From Desulfovibrionaceae bacterium (GTDB lineage: Bacteria; Desulfobacterota; Desulfovibrionia; Desulfovibrionales; Desulfovibrionaceae): DNA of 64,000 nucleotides. The DNA lies in assembly GCA_009773665.1 (NCBI GenBank), contig WSYE01000002.1, forward strand, positions 1 to 64,000, given 5' to 3'. The notes under the pieces are model-generated. The model was not told where the DNA came from and searched no databases. It saw nothing but the letters and a program-made list of their open reading frames with translations. This document shows, piece by piece, positions 51,204 to 59,525 of the stretch (the stretch's first letter is position 1; the number at the start of each line of letters is the position of its first letter). The position numbers and the translations under genes were made by a program.

Positions 51204-53726
51204 GTGAAAATCCAGCTCAGCCTTCGGGCCAAACTCATACTGTTCTGTCTGGCCATCGGCATCCTTCCGCTTTTGTTCATGGGCGTCTACAGCGTCCGGC
51301 AGGCGTCGGACAGCCTCTCCCAGCAGGCCTTCAGCCAGCTGGAGTCCGTGCGCGATTCGCGCAGGGAGGCCCTCAAGCAACTGGTGGACAAGTGGAACGC
51401 CGAGGTACGCATCTACGCCTCCGTGAAGGAGGTCTACAACAGCATCGCCATGCTGCGAGATATTTTCATGGGCAAGGTGAAGCCTGGCGTCCGCGCCGAC
51501 GTGAACGACCCGGAATTTGTTGAGATGGTCCAGTTCGTGTCCCCGGCCTTCCAGCCCTTCGTCAAGGTGCTGGGCTACGAGGACGCCATCCTGGTGGACG
51601 ATTATGGCCGGGTTATCTTCACAGTGAAAAAGGGCCTGGAGCTGGGCGAAGACCTGGACAAAGGCCCCCTGAAGGACTCCGGGCTGGCCCGCGCCTGGCG
51701 CGACGCCAAGAAGGGCAAGACTGTGTTCGAGGATTTCGCGCCCTACCCCCCCCTGAAGAACGAGCCCGCTGCTTTCGTGGCTTCCCCGGTGCACAACCAC
51801 GTGGGCGGCGTGGACGGCGTGGCCATCCTGCGCATCACGCCCCAGGACCTGGCCCCCATCATGAAGTCGCGCTCCGGCAAAGACGAAACCGGCGAAAGCT
51901 ATCTGGTGGGCGTGGACCGCCTGATGCGCTCGGACAGCAGCGCCTACCCGGCCACGCACTCCGTGGCGGCCTCTTTCGCCAACCCGGCCCAGGGCAAAAT
52001 GGACACCCCGCCCGTGGCCGAGGCCCTGGCCGGAAAGACCGGATCTGAGATTTCCAAGGACGTGACCGGCAAACGGGTGCTGGCGGCCTACACGCCGGTC
52101 CAGGCCGGGGAAGTCACCTGGGCCATGGTCACGGTTATCGACGAGGATGAGGCCTTCGCAGCAGTGGATAGGCTGACCACGGCCAGCCTTGTACTGGGTC
52201 TGGCCACGGCAGCGCTCATCCTGATCTGCTCCCTGGCCTTCGTGCGCCGCGAGATCATAAAGCCTTTCGACTCCTTGCAGCACTTCCTGGAGCGCATCTC
52301 CGCCGGAGATTTCCAGGCCACGCTCACCGGACGTTTCAAGGCCGAGATGGCCGTGCTGAGCGGCGGGCTGACCCGCATGGTGGGCGAGCTGAAAAACAAG
52401 CTGGGCTTCGCACAGGGCATCCTCCAGGCCATGACCGTACCCTGCCTGGTTACCGATACCGAAGACCGGGTGCTCTTCGTGAACAGGCCGCTCCTGGCCC
52501 TCCTGGAACTGGACGGCGACGAGTCGCAATTCATCGGGACGGACGTGGCCGGGTTCTTCGCCGGGAACGAGGCCCTGGGCGAGGCTCCGCAGCGCTGCTT
52601 CCAGGAGAAGCGCCCCGTGCAGGACGCGCAGTCCCAAGGGTGCGGCGCGCGCGGTGCGGGCTTTTTCGTGCGCCAGGACTGCGCCCCGCTCTATGATCTG
52701 GACGGCACAGCCTTGGGCGTGTTCACCCTGTTCACCGAGCTGACCGAAATCAAGCACCAGGAAGCCCTGATCCGCACCCAGAACGACAAGATCACCCGCG
52801 TGGCCGAGCAGGCCAACCTCATCGCCCTGCACGTGTCCCAGGGCGCGGAAGAGATATCTGGCCAGGTCGAGAGCATCCGCGAGGGCGCGCTGCACCAGAC
52901 CGCCCGCCTTGGCGAGACCGCGCGCGCCATGGATGAGATGAACGTCACCCTGATCGAGGTGGCCAAGGTGGCCGGTGCGGCGGCCTCCAGCTCCGATTCG
53001 GCCATGGGGCAGGCGCGGGAGGGTTCGACGGTGGTGGGCGAGTGCATCGCCTCCATCGACGCGGTGCAGACGCTGTCGCAGGAGCACTTGCAGAGCATGA
53101 ACGAGCTTGGCGAAAAGGCGCGGGCCATCGGCCGCATCATCGGTGTCATTGACGACATCGCGGACCAGACCAACCTGCTGGCCCTGAACGCGGCCATCGA
53201 GGCCGCGCGCGCCGGAGACGCCGGGCGCGGTTTCGCCGTGGTTGCCGGAGAGGTACGCAAGCTGGCCGAGAAGACCATGGCCGCCACGCGCGAGGTGTCG
53301 CAGAGCGTGGCCGAGATCCAGCGCGGCACCCAGCTGAACATCGAGGGCACGGAGCGCTCCTCCCAGGCCATCCAGCAGGCCACGGAGCTGGTAAAGCGCT
53401 CCGGCGACGCCCTGGGGCGCATCGTGGACTACACCTCGGCCACGGCAGAGGAAGTCCGGCGTATTGCCGCATCAGCCGAAGAACAGTCCAGCGCGCACCA
53501 CGAAATCAACGCCGCCGTGAGCGAAGTGGGCGAGATCGCCCAGGAAACATCGCACGGCATGGTCCACACCGCCGAGGCCATCACCTATCTGGCGGCCCAG
53601 GCCAGTGAGCTCAAAGAACTGATTGTGTCCATGGTGGTGGCGGACGACGCGCCGCTCCAGGTTTGCAGCCCAGGCCTTAACGCCCTGGAATCATCGGACT
53701 ATGCCCGGCCCCGTCTGCCCATGTAG
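51204..53726 (+). CDS. Methyl-accepting chemotaxis protein with Cache-type sensor and PAS
   Basis: An 840-residue chemoreceptor: TM1 at about 8-30, a periplasmic dCache-like region (about 35-330), TM2 near 335-355, HAMP, a PAS domain (about 425-530) and the signalling domain with [19 protein letters not shown] at the hairpin tip. It ends with a Leu-Lys-Glu-Leu helix also seen in the repaired chemoreceptor at 11069. The start is GTG 51204, with AAGGAG upstream; the longer frame starts lack this. It is transcribed alone, divergent from the PhoH-type gene. The ligand is unknown; no CheR-binding pentapeptide is visible at the end. Confidence 0.87.
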   Translation: MKIQLSLRAKLILFCLAIGILPLLFMGVYSVRQASDSLSQQAFSQLESVRDSRREALKQLVDKWNAEVRIYASVKEVYNSIAMLRDIFMGKVKPGVRADVNDPEFVEMVQFVSPAFQPFVKVLGYEDAILVDDYGRVIFTVKKGLELGEDLDKGPLKDSGLARAWRDAKKGKTVFEDFAPYPPLKNEPAAFVASPVHNHVGGVDGVAILRITPQDLAPIMKSRSGKDETGESYLVGVDRLMRSDSSAYPATHSVAASFANPAQGKMDTPPVAEALAGKTGSEISKDVTGKRVLAAYTPVQAGEVTWAMVTVIDEDEAFAAVDRLTTASLVLGLATAALILICSLAFVRREIIKPFDSLQHFLERISAGDFQATLTGRFKAEMAVLSGGLTRMVGELKNKLGFAQGILQAMTVPCLVTDTEDRVLFVNRPLLALLELDGDESQFIGTDVAGFFAGNEALGEAPQRCFQEKRPVQDAQSQGCGARGAGFFVRQDCAPLYDLDGTALGVFTLFTELTEIKHQEALIRTQNDKITRVAEQANLIALHVSQGAEEISGQVESIREGALHQTARLGETARAMDEMNVTLIEVAKVAGAAASSSDSAMGQAREGSTVVGECIASIDAVQTLSQEHLQSMNELGEKARAIGRIIGVIDDIADQTNLLALNAAIEAARAGDAGRGFAVVAGEVRKLAEKTMAATREVSQSVAEIQRGTQLNIEGTERSSQAIQQATELVKRSGDALGRIVDYTSATAEEVRRIAASAEEQSSAHHEINAAVSEVGEIAQETSHGMVHTAEAITYLAAQASELKELIVSMVVADDAPLQVCSPGLNALESSDYARPRLPM

Positions 53727-53790
53727 GGGATACGCCCGGCCCGGCTTCGATTACAAATAGTTCAGGCAGCACTCCATGCGATCTTTCCTC

Positions 53791-53819
53791 TAGACAACCT
53801 CCAGGCTCAGGCCTATATG
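53791..53819 (+). promoter_or_regulatory. Sigma-70-like promoter of the small-RNA candidate
   Basis: TAGACA (five of six to TTGACA) at 53791-53796 and TATATG (four of six to TATAAT) at 53814-53819 are separated by exactly 17 bases. Transcription would start near 53826. Confidence 0.5.
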
Positions 53820-53825
53820 TTGATT

Positions 53826-54070
53826 GTGTCTCAGGAGATTGTTGGTTTACCTCAACGGAGGCGATGCCATTGGATCATTCTGAAGATGAACAGTTCCTTT
53901 CAAGGTAGAGCAAACCAAGGCCACGGGACAATGAATGCTCCCAGGCACGCTACAGACGGAGCAACCGTCAAGCTCTACAGTATCGGCTAAGGACACTGCT
54001 ACCAAACATCTAGACATTACCTTGTACCAACCTACTGGCCCTGTCCTTAACTGGACGGGGCCTTTCTTTT
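53826..54070 (+). ncRNA. Candidate small RNA, about 245 nt
   Basis: It is bounded by a promoter-like pair on the left and a rho-independent terminator on the right, with no credible long ORF between. Local structure is visible: GTAGAGC (53905-53911) pairs with GCTCTAC (53972-53978), enclosing a GACGG/CCGTC hairpin. I could not match it to SRP RNA, RNase P RNA or tmRNA by their conserved words. Two tiny frames (14 codons from about 53863, 19 codons at 53931-53990) could instead be leader peptides. A 6S-like RNA cannot be excluded. Confidence 0.42.
54038..54070 (+). terminator. Rho-independent terminator after the small-RNA candidate
   Basis: GGCCCTGTCC and GGACGGGGCC (54038-54047, 54053-54062) pair over ten positions, one of them a G-U wobble, around a five-base loop. 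A T-rich tail (TTTCTTTT) follows. Confidence 0.75.
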
Positions 54071-54110
54071 GTGCAGAGTGACGATCTGCTGTGCAGAGTG
54101 ACGATCTGCT
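54071..54110. repeat. Exact tandem duplication of a 20-bp unit
   Basis: Positions 54071-54090 and 54091-54110 are identical (GTGCAGAGTGACGATCTGCT). It directly follows the terminator tail. Slippage or a footprint of excision are possible causes. Confidence 0.85.
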
Positions 54111-54583
54111 CGCTGCGTCTGGAAGCATGATCATAACAATCAAGGCTTTTCTTTCAAAGGCCAGCTTGCGGGGATAGTATATAAGACGAACCCATTTTTG
54201 AACTGTGACACGAGGCAGAATAAGACGGACATATTGTCCCAGAAGGGGGCGGATGCGTCTGAAAGAAAGGCCGGAAGAAATGACACGCTCTCGCCCCTCT
54301 CTGCCCTGAGCTTCGTACTCCCCACAACACCCGGCAGTCCTGGGGACAAGGCCTTCCCCCAGAGAGAGTGGCGGCAAGAAGGAAAAGCCCATCAAAGTCA
54401 GATGCCCACGGAAACCCTTTCTCGGTTTTCAAGCGTTTCAATACTTGTAGCAGGACCGGAAACAAATGGCTGACTCCGACTGACCAAGCTGCTGGAAAGA
54501 AAAACAGGCAGGGATCAAAGTATCGCGACCTTTTCCTATCCACTGCATCCAATATGATATATGGAATTGGAATCGAGGAAATT

Positions 54584-54799
54584 ATGACACGAACACTGCT
54601 TCAAGATGAGCCGTTTATAAAAGACTGTTTCACCTGCCGCCTGGAGCCTGTCTGGCATTGCTGGGAAAAAGGCTTCAGAGGGGTTTGCCGCCATCTTCGC
54701 GGCGACAGAAAGTATATTTACAGCTTGGCAGTCAGACCTATGCGTTCTCTTCCTGCCAATGCGTCAACGCCGCGCCCCTGTGCGCTCTGGCAGGCGTAA
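54584..54799 (+). CDS. Possible small cysteine-rich protein
   Basis: A 71-residue frame with GAGGA four bases before ATG 54584. The centre has DCFTCRLEPVWHC then GVCRHLRG (C-X2-C-X8-C-X8-C), a spacing that could bind zinc. The C-terminal part looks low-quality, and the frame lies in a gene-poor stretch. No family is recognised and the frame may be a remnant. Confidence 0.25.
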   Translation: MTRTLLQDEPFIKDCFTCRLEPVWHCWEKGFRGVCRHLRGDRKYIYSLAVRPMRSLPANASTPRPCALWQA

Positions 54800-55013
54800 G
54801 AACCTTACCCGCGTGGAGAGGCCTGGATACATGGTTCCCGACTCTTCACGCCGACCTCGGCCAGCCAGACTGGGCGTCCTCACAACCTCACTGCGCAGCA
54901 TAAGCCCCGTAAGATGCATCGTATTCATGGCATGCGAACACGTGCCTTTCACAATCAGCGGCCTGCTTCCAGGGAAGCCTTCCCAAAGTTCACCGACCGT
55001 TCCCGCAGCCCCA

Positions 55014-55063
55014 TAAGGGTGTCCAGAGCCCGAAGACCATTGGGCCCTTTGGCCGCCGGAGGC
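55014..55063 (+). repeat. Interspersed intergenic repeat, copy D
   Basis: It reads TAAGGGTGTCCAGAGCCC, a 12-base loop, GGGCCCTTTGG, then the fixed CCGCCGGAGGC tail. It shares its 5' part with copy C and its tail with copies A and B. Confidence 0.7.
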
Positions 55064-55160
55064 TTATACCCACTACTCCCCCCTCACCCATTGCCGCATC
55101 GATCCACACCACACCTACTCCCGCCTCCACCCACTCTTCTCTTTCCGCTGCTCCAAATGT

Positions 55161-55192
55161 AAAAGCCCCCGCCGATCCCGGCAGGGGCTTTC
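55161..55192 (-). terminator. Rho-independent terminator, pst operon end
   Basis: AAAGCCCC(C)GCCG and CGGCAGGGGCTTT pair around GATCC-like loop bases. It lies 25 bases beyond the pstA stop. T-rich flanks on both strands make it possibly bidirectional. Confidence 0.75.
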
Positions 55193-55216
55193 TTCTCTCC
55201 AAGTGTGCTGGCCGCG

Positions 55217-56086
55217 CTAGCGTTTGCGCTGCAACTTGGCCCGGTAGATGATGGCAATCAGGTTCATGCCCAAAACCAGCGCGATCAGCACCAGGGCCGT
55301 GCCGTACTGGAGGGGGCGGGTCTTTTCGATCTCGGTTCCTGCCGTGGCCAACACGTAGATGTGGTAGGGCAGGGCCATGACGTCAGAAAAGATGGACGTG
55401 GGCAGCTTGGGCGCGAAGAACACCGCCGCCGTGAACATGATGGCGGCAGTTTCGCCCGCAGCGCGAGAGAGCCCCAGGATCGCCCCGGTCAGCATGCCGG
55501 GCAGTGCGGCGGGCAGGACCACCATGCGGATGGTCTGCCACTTGGTGGCTCCGAGGCCCAGAGAGGCTTCGCGGTAAGTGCTGGGGACGGACTTCAGGGC
55601 CTCCTCGGCGGTGCCGATGATCACCGGCAGCACCAGGATGGCCAGGGTCAGAACGCCGGACAGGATGCTGACGCCCATGCCCAGGAAGGTGACGAAGAAG
55701 GCCAGCCCGAACAGGCCAAACACCACCGAGGGCACGCCTGCCAGGTTGGCGATTCCCAGGCGGATGAGGCGCACAGTCTTGCCGGGCCGGGCGTACTCGT
55801 TCAGGTAGATGGCGGTGCCCACTCCCAGCGGGAAGGACACCAGCATGGAGCCCACCGACAGGATCACTGTGCCGATGATGCAGGGCAGGATGCCTCCTGC
55901 GGTCATGGAGTCGCGCGGAGGCTGGCTTAAGAATTCCCAAGTGATGGCGGGCAGGCCGTTCACGAACAGGAAGATGCAGATGATGCCCAGGGCGGCCGCG
56001 TTTATGAGGGACGCGGACCTGAACACGGACCACATGATGGCCTGAGCGCCCCTGCGCCGCTTGATGAGCTTGTCGTCGATACGCAT
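55217..56086 (-). CDS. pstA: Phosphate ABC transporter permease PstA
   Basis: A 289-residue permease with six membrane segments. The EAA loop that docks on PstB is visible as TYREASLGLGATKWQTIRMVVLP, and the family segment GIANLAGVPSVVFGLFGLAFF is present. It imports phosphate across the inner membrane together with PstC. I set the start at ATG 56086, ten bases after the pstC stop; a longer frame start would lie inside pstC and gives a non-protein-like lead. It is the last gene before a terminator; no pstB or phoU follows. Confidence 0.93.
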   Translation of the reverse strand: MRIDDKLIKRRRGAQAIMWSVFRSASLINAAALGIICIFLFVNGLPAITWEFLSQPPRDSMTAGGILPCIIGTVILSVGSMLVSFPLGVGTAIYLNEYARPGKTVRLIRLGIANLAGVPSVVFGLFGLAFFVTFLGMGVSILSGVLTLAILVLPVIIGTAEEALKSVPSTYREASLGLGATKWQTIRMVVLPAALPGMLTGAILGLSRAAGETAAIMFTAAVFFAPKLPTSIFSDVMALPYHIYVLATAGTEIEKTRPLQYGTALVLIALVLGMNLIAIIYRAKLQRKR

Positions 56087-56096
56087 GGGGGTCGTC

Positions 56097-56990
56097 CTAC
56101 AAGGTGGCAGCGCCGACCTGCTTGTGCTTTTCGGCGATGTGCTGGGCGATGATGTTGAAGACCAGGGTAAAGAGGAACAGCACCACGCCGATGGCGAACA
56201 GGGCATGGTAGTGGTCCGACCGGAAAGGGGCCTCGGCCATTTCGGCGGCGATGGAGGACGGCATGGGCCGAAGAGGCGAAAAGATGGACGTGGGAATCAT
56301 GGCCGCTCCGCCCGCCACCATGAGCACGACCATGGTCTCGCCGATGGCGCGCGACATGCCCAGGATGATGGCCGTGGACACACCCGACAGCGACGACGGC
56401 AGGATGACCCGGCGGATGGTCTCCCAGTGCGTTGCGCCAAGGGCCAGGGAGGCTTCCTTGAGTTCGCGCGGCACGGCGTAAATGGCGTCCTCGGATACGG
56501 AACAGATTGTGGGCACGGACATGAAGGCCAGCATGAGGCTGGCGTTCAGAAGATTGAGGCCGGTGTTCAGATCGAAGGTTTCCTGCAGGAAGGGGGCGAC
56601 CACCACCATGCCGAAGAAGCCTATGACAACCGAGGGCAGCGCGGCCAAAAGCTCCACCAGGGGCTTGAAGACGCCGCGCATCCGGGGGGTGGCGATTTCG
56701 GCCAGGTACAGGGCAGTCATCACGCCCAACGGGATGGCGATGATGGAGGAAAAAACCGTCACGGCAATGGACGCCACGATCATGGGCAGGATGCCGAACT
56801 CCGGCGGGTCCGCCGTGGGGTACCAGAAGTTCCCGAAGAGGAAACCGCCCACGGACACGTGCTCGAAAATGGGCGCCCCTTCCAGGAAAAGGTAGACCAT
56901 GATCAGGCCCAGCGCGATGATCGAGGTCATGGCTGTGACCAGGAAGAGGTTGCGGATCAGGTCGTCTTTGAGCTTTCGGCTGATGGCCAC
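56097..56990 (-). CDS. pstC: Phosphate ABC transporter permease PstC
   Basis: A 297-residue permease, six TMs. The PstC-type EAA loop LKEASLALGATHWETIRRVILP and the segment LVELLAALPSVVIGFFGMVVV are typical. It follows pstS by 59 bases and precedes pstA by ten. The first 30 residues form the usual N-terminal helix. With PstA it makes the transmembrane channel of the high-affinity phosphate importer. Confidence 0.93.
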   Translation of the reverse strand: MAISRKLKDDLIRNLFLVTAMTSIIALGLIMVYLFLEGAPIFEHVSVGGFLFGNFWYPTADPPEFGILPMIVASIAVTVFSSIIAIPLGVMTALYLAEIATPRMRGVFKPLVELLAALPSVVIGFFGMVVVAPFLQETFDLNTGLNLLNASLMLAFMSVPTICSVSEDAIYAVPRELKEASLALGATHWETIRRVILPSSLSGVSTAIILGMSRAIGETMVVLMVAGGAAMIPTSIFSPLRPMPSSIAAEMAEAPFRSDHYHALFAIGVVLFLFTLVFNIIAQHIAEKHKQVGAATL

Positions 56991-57049
56991 GGCAGGCTCC
57001 GAAACCGGCCCCCTTCAGACGAAGAGGGCCGGTGGATGGTATTTGGAAG

Positions 57050-57862
57050 CTATTTCTTGACCGGGAAGTAACCGACTTCGGCGATGATCTTCTGGCCGCC
57101 GGCGGGGGACATGATGAAGTCCACGAACTTCATGACCTCGGGGGAGGCCTTCTCGGGGACGATGATAAACAGGGGGCGCGACACGGGGTAGGACTTGTCG
57201 GCCACGGTGGCTTCGCTTCCGGAGATGCCATTGACCTTGAGGGCCTTCACGGTCTTGTCCACGTAGGCGTAGCCGTCATAGGCGATGGCGGCCTTGTTCT
57301 TGCTCACCACCTGGAGCACCGCGCCGGAGGAAGCCTGAAGCAGCGCGCCGGGGTACACCTTGTCCTTGCCCATGACCAGCTCCTGCCAGGCTTCGTAGGT
57401 GCCCGACGAGGTGTCGCGGGAGATGAGCACGATTTCCCTGTCTTCGCCGCCCACTTCCTTCCAGTTCTTGATCTTGCCGGAGAACATGTCGCGCAACTGC
57501 TCGACCTTGAGGTCGGTGACAGTGTTGGCCGGGTTCACGATGGGGGCCAGGGCGTCCATGGCGATGACCATGGGCTTGACCACGTTGCCCTTCTCCTTGG
57601 CGGCCTCGAGCTCCTTGTCCTTCATCTCGCGCGAGGACATGGCGATGTTGGTGGTGCCGTCGATGATGGCCTTGATGCCGTTGCCGGAACCGCCGCCGGA
57701 CACGGTGATGTTCACACCGGAGTTGGCCTTCATGTAGTCTTCCACCATCTTCTGCATGGCGGGGAGCACGGTGGTGGAGCCGTCCACGCGGATGGCGGTC
57801 TGGGCCTGGGCCACGGTGGCGGTCAGCATGATCGCAAAAAGGAACAGTGCGAATTTTTTCAT
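57050..57862 (-). CDS. pstS: Phosphate-binding periplasmic protein PstS
   Basis: A 270-residue protein with a signal peptide (MKKFALFLFAIMLTATVAQA) and phosphate-binding residues in IRVDGSTTVLP, SGGGSGNGIKAI, MSSREM and RDTSSGTYEAWQ, the classical set. It is a short form of the family. The start at ATG 57862 has GGAGG seven bases upstream. A Pho-box-like site lies 79-96 bases upstream, so phosphate limitation should induce the operon. It carries phosphate to PstCA. Confidence 0.93.
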   Translation of the reverse strand: MKKFALFLFAIMLTATVAQAQTAIRVDGSTTVLPAMQKMVEDYMKANSGVNITVSGGGSGNGIKAIIDGTTNIAMSSREMKDKELEAAKEKGNVVKPMVIAMDALAPIVNPANTVTDLKVEQLRDMFSGKIKNWKEVGGEDREIVLISRDTSSGTYEAWQELVMGKDKVYPGALLQASSGAVLQVVSKNKAAIAYDGYAYVDKTVKALKVNGISGSEATVADKSYPVSRPLFIIVPEKASPEVMKFVDFIMSPAGGQKIIAEVGYFPVKK

Positions 57863-57925
57863 CTTGTTGCCTCCAAGGGGAATTGTTGAAATAGCGCCGG
57901 AGACTCGGGTCCGGCAGCGTGCAGA

Positions 57926-57958
57926 CCCTAGGAGTAACATATTACAGTTCTGTGACGA
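57926..57958 (-). promoter_or_regulatory. Pho-box-like site with a -10 element, upstream of pstS
   Basis: On the minus strand 57958-57941 reads TCGTCAC-AGAA-CTGTAAT, a 7-4-7 direct repeat close to the E. coli Pho box. The second half matches CTGTCAT at six of seven. A TAGGGT word (57931-57926) lies ten bases further, the spacing expected for PhoB-activated promoters. A lone TTGTCAC half-site lies upstream near 57974-57980. Confidence 0.45.
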
Positions 57959-57994
57959 CGGACAAGAGAATATGTGACAACGCGCAAAGCAAGT

Positions 57995-58024
57995 GGCTCC
58001 CGGACACGGTGTCGTCCGGGAGCC
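57995..58024 (-). terminator. Hairpin terminator after nfnB
   Basis: GGCTCCCGGA and TCCGGGAGCC pair perfectly over ten bases (57995-58004, 58015-58024). It lies 31 bases beyond the nfnB stop. The U-run on the minus strand is weak. Confidence 0.55.
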
Positions 58025-58055
58025 GTGGTTTTGCGTAGCGGCGGAAACGGCGCGA

Positions 58056-59525
58056 TCAGTCCTGCGCAGCGGGCACGCCGCCGTGCAACGGGGGGACGTC
58101 CTGGGGGGCGTCGTCTCCCAGGAGCCTGCGGGCGATCTCCTTGGCGGCGCGGCGTCCCGCGCCCATGGCCAGGATGACCGTGGCCGCGCCGGTGACGATG
58201 TCTCCGCCAGCGAAGACGTTCGCCATGCTGGTCTCGCCCGTATCCTCATTCACCTCAATGTAGCCGCGCCGGTTGCGTTCAAGGCCCGGCGTGGCCTCCA
58301 GCAGCAGCGGGTTTGGCCCGGTGCCCACGGCGATCACGGCCAGGTCGCAGGGGATGTCGAAGTACTCGCCCGTGCAGTTGGGGGTGCAGCGCCCAGCCTC
58401 GTCCGGGTCGCCGAGCTTCATGCGCTCAAGCGTGACTCCGGTGACGCGCCCGTTCTCGTCCCCGGCGAAACGTACCGGGTTGGTGAGGATCTCCAGGTGC
58501 AGCCCCTCGTCCAGGGCGTGCTCCAGCTCCTCCAGGCGGCAGGGCATCTCGTTCTTGGTGCGGCGGTAGACCAGGCTGACCTTGTCCGCGCCCATGCGCA
58601 TGGCAGTGCGGGCCGCGTCCATGGCTACGTTGCCGCCGCCCACGACCACCACCTGCTTCCCGAGGAAGGGCGGGGTGTCATATTCGGGGAAGGCGTAGGC
58701 CCGGCCCAGGTTGGCGCGCGAGAGGTACTCGTTGGCTGAAAACACGCCGGTCATGTCTTCTCCGGGAACCTTCAGGAAGCGCGGCAGGCCAGCGCCCACG
58801 CCGATGAACACGGCCTGGCAGCCCTCGTCAAAGAGGTCCTGCACAGTGATGGTGCGGCCTCCCACCCAGTTCAGGTGGAATTCCACGCCGTTCTCGGTCA
58901 TGGCCTGCACCTCGCGCTTGACGATGGCCTTGGGCAGCCTGAACTCCGGGATGCCGTAGACCAGCACGCCGCCTGGCTCGTGCAGGGCCTCGTAGACGTG
59001 CACCTTTATGCCGAGCGTGGACAGGTACCCGGCCACGGTGAGGCTGGCCGGGCCGCCGCCGATGCAGGCCACCTTCAGCTCCTCGCGGATCATGGGGCAG
59101 GCCTTGTCGCCGGTGAGCTGCTCGCAGGCGCTGCGGGCCGCGTATTCATCGGCGGTAAAGCGCTCCAGGCGTCCTATGCACACGGGCTCGCCCTTCTTGG
59201 CCAGCACGCAGGCACCCTCGCACTGCACTTCCTGGGGGCAGACGCGCCCGCAGACCGCAGGCAGGGAGTTGGTCTCGCGGATGGCTTTGTAGGCTGCGGT
59301 CACGTCGCCCTTCTGCAGGTGGCCGATGAAGGCCTTGATGGGCACCTCCACCGGACAGCCGATCTGGCACACAGGCTTCTTGCATTGCAGGCAGCGGGCG
59401 GCCTCGGCCACGGCCATGTCCAGGGTGTAGCCTGTGGTCACTTCGCTGAAGTTCTTCACCCGCTCTTTGGCGGGCTGCTCGGGCATGGGGGTCCTGGGGG
59501 CCAGTTTCCTAGGCTTCTTGTCCAC
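58056..59525 (-). CDS. nfnB: NfnB-type large subunit (NADPH-dependent, GltD-like, electron bifurcating)
   Basis: A 489-residue flavoprotein. Residues 40-120 bind two iron-sulfur clusters (CLQCKKPVCQIGCPVEVP and CGRVCPQEVQCEGACV). The FAD motif is CIGGGPASLTVAGYLS (about 156) and the NADP motif VVVGGGNVAMDAARTA (about 290). This is the large subunit of Nfn (NADH-dependent ferredoxin:NADP oxidoreductase), also annotated as glutamate synthase small chain or SudA. It overlaps the small-subunit gene by 17 bases. In sulfate reducers it links NADPH, NADH and ferredoxin pools. Sulfide dehydrogenase is the alternative name. Confidence 0.85.
   Translation of the reverse strand: MDKKPRKLAPRTPMPEQPAKERVKNFSEVTTGYTLDMAVAEAARCLQCKKPVCQIGCPVEVPIKAFIGHLQKGDVTAAYKAIRETNSLPAVCGRVCPQEVQCEGACVLAKKGEPVCIGRLERFTADEYAARSACEQLTGDKACPMIREELKVACIGGGPASLTVAGYLSTLGIKVHVYEALHEPGGVLVYGIPEFRLPKAIVKREVQAMTENGVEFHLNWVGGRTITVQDLFDEGCQAVFIGVGAGLPRFLKVPGEDMTGVFSANEYLSRANLGRAYAFPEYDTPPFLGKQVVVVGGGNVAMDAARTAMRMGADKVSLVYRRTKNEMPCRLEELEHALDEGLHLEILTNPVRFAGDENGRVTGVTLERMKLGDPDEAGRCTPNCTGEYFDIPCDLAVIAVGTGPNPLLLEATPGLERNRRGYIEVNEDTGETSMANVFAGGDIVTGAATVILAMGAGRRAAKEIARRLLGDDAPQDVPPLHGGVPAAQD

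Larger units (their letters stand above)
53727..55216. other. 1.5-kb gene-poor region
   Basis: It lies between the chemoreceptor and pstA, which converge. It holds a promoter-like pair, a structured transcript candidate, its terminator, an exact 20-base tandem duplication, one weak small ORF, repeat copy D and the pstA terminator. Other frames here (such as 53847-54395 minus) have biased composition and no ribosome site and are taken as noise. Confidence 0.6.

Noticed and set aside
53905-53978. Resemblance to a c-di-GMP-I riboswitch (GCAAACC and GGGAC words)
   Set aside because: The expected stem between these words and the GNRA-loop helix are absent, and no gene follows to be regulated.
54071-54110. 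CRISPR-like repeat
   Set aside because: Only two abutting copies without spacers and no cas genes nearby.
53847-54395. 182-residue minus-strand frame in the gene-poor region
   Set aside because: No ribosome site, no recognisable motif, and it runs antisense through the candidate small RNA and its terminator.
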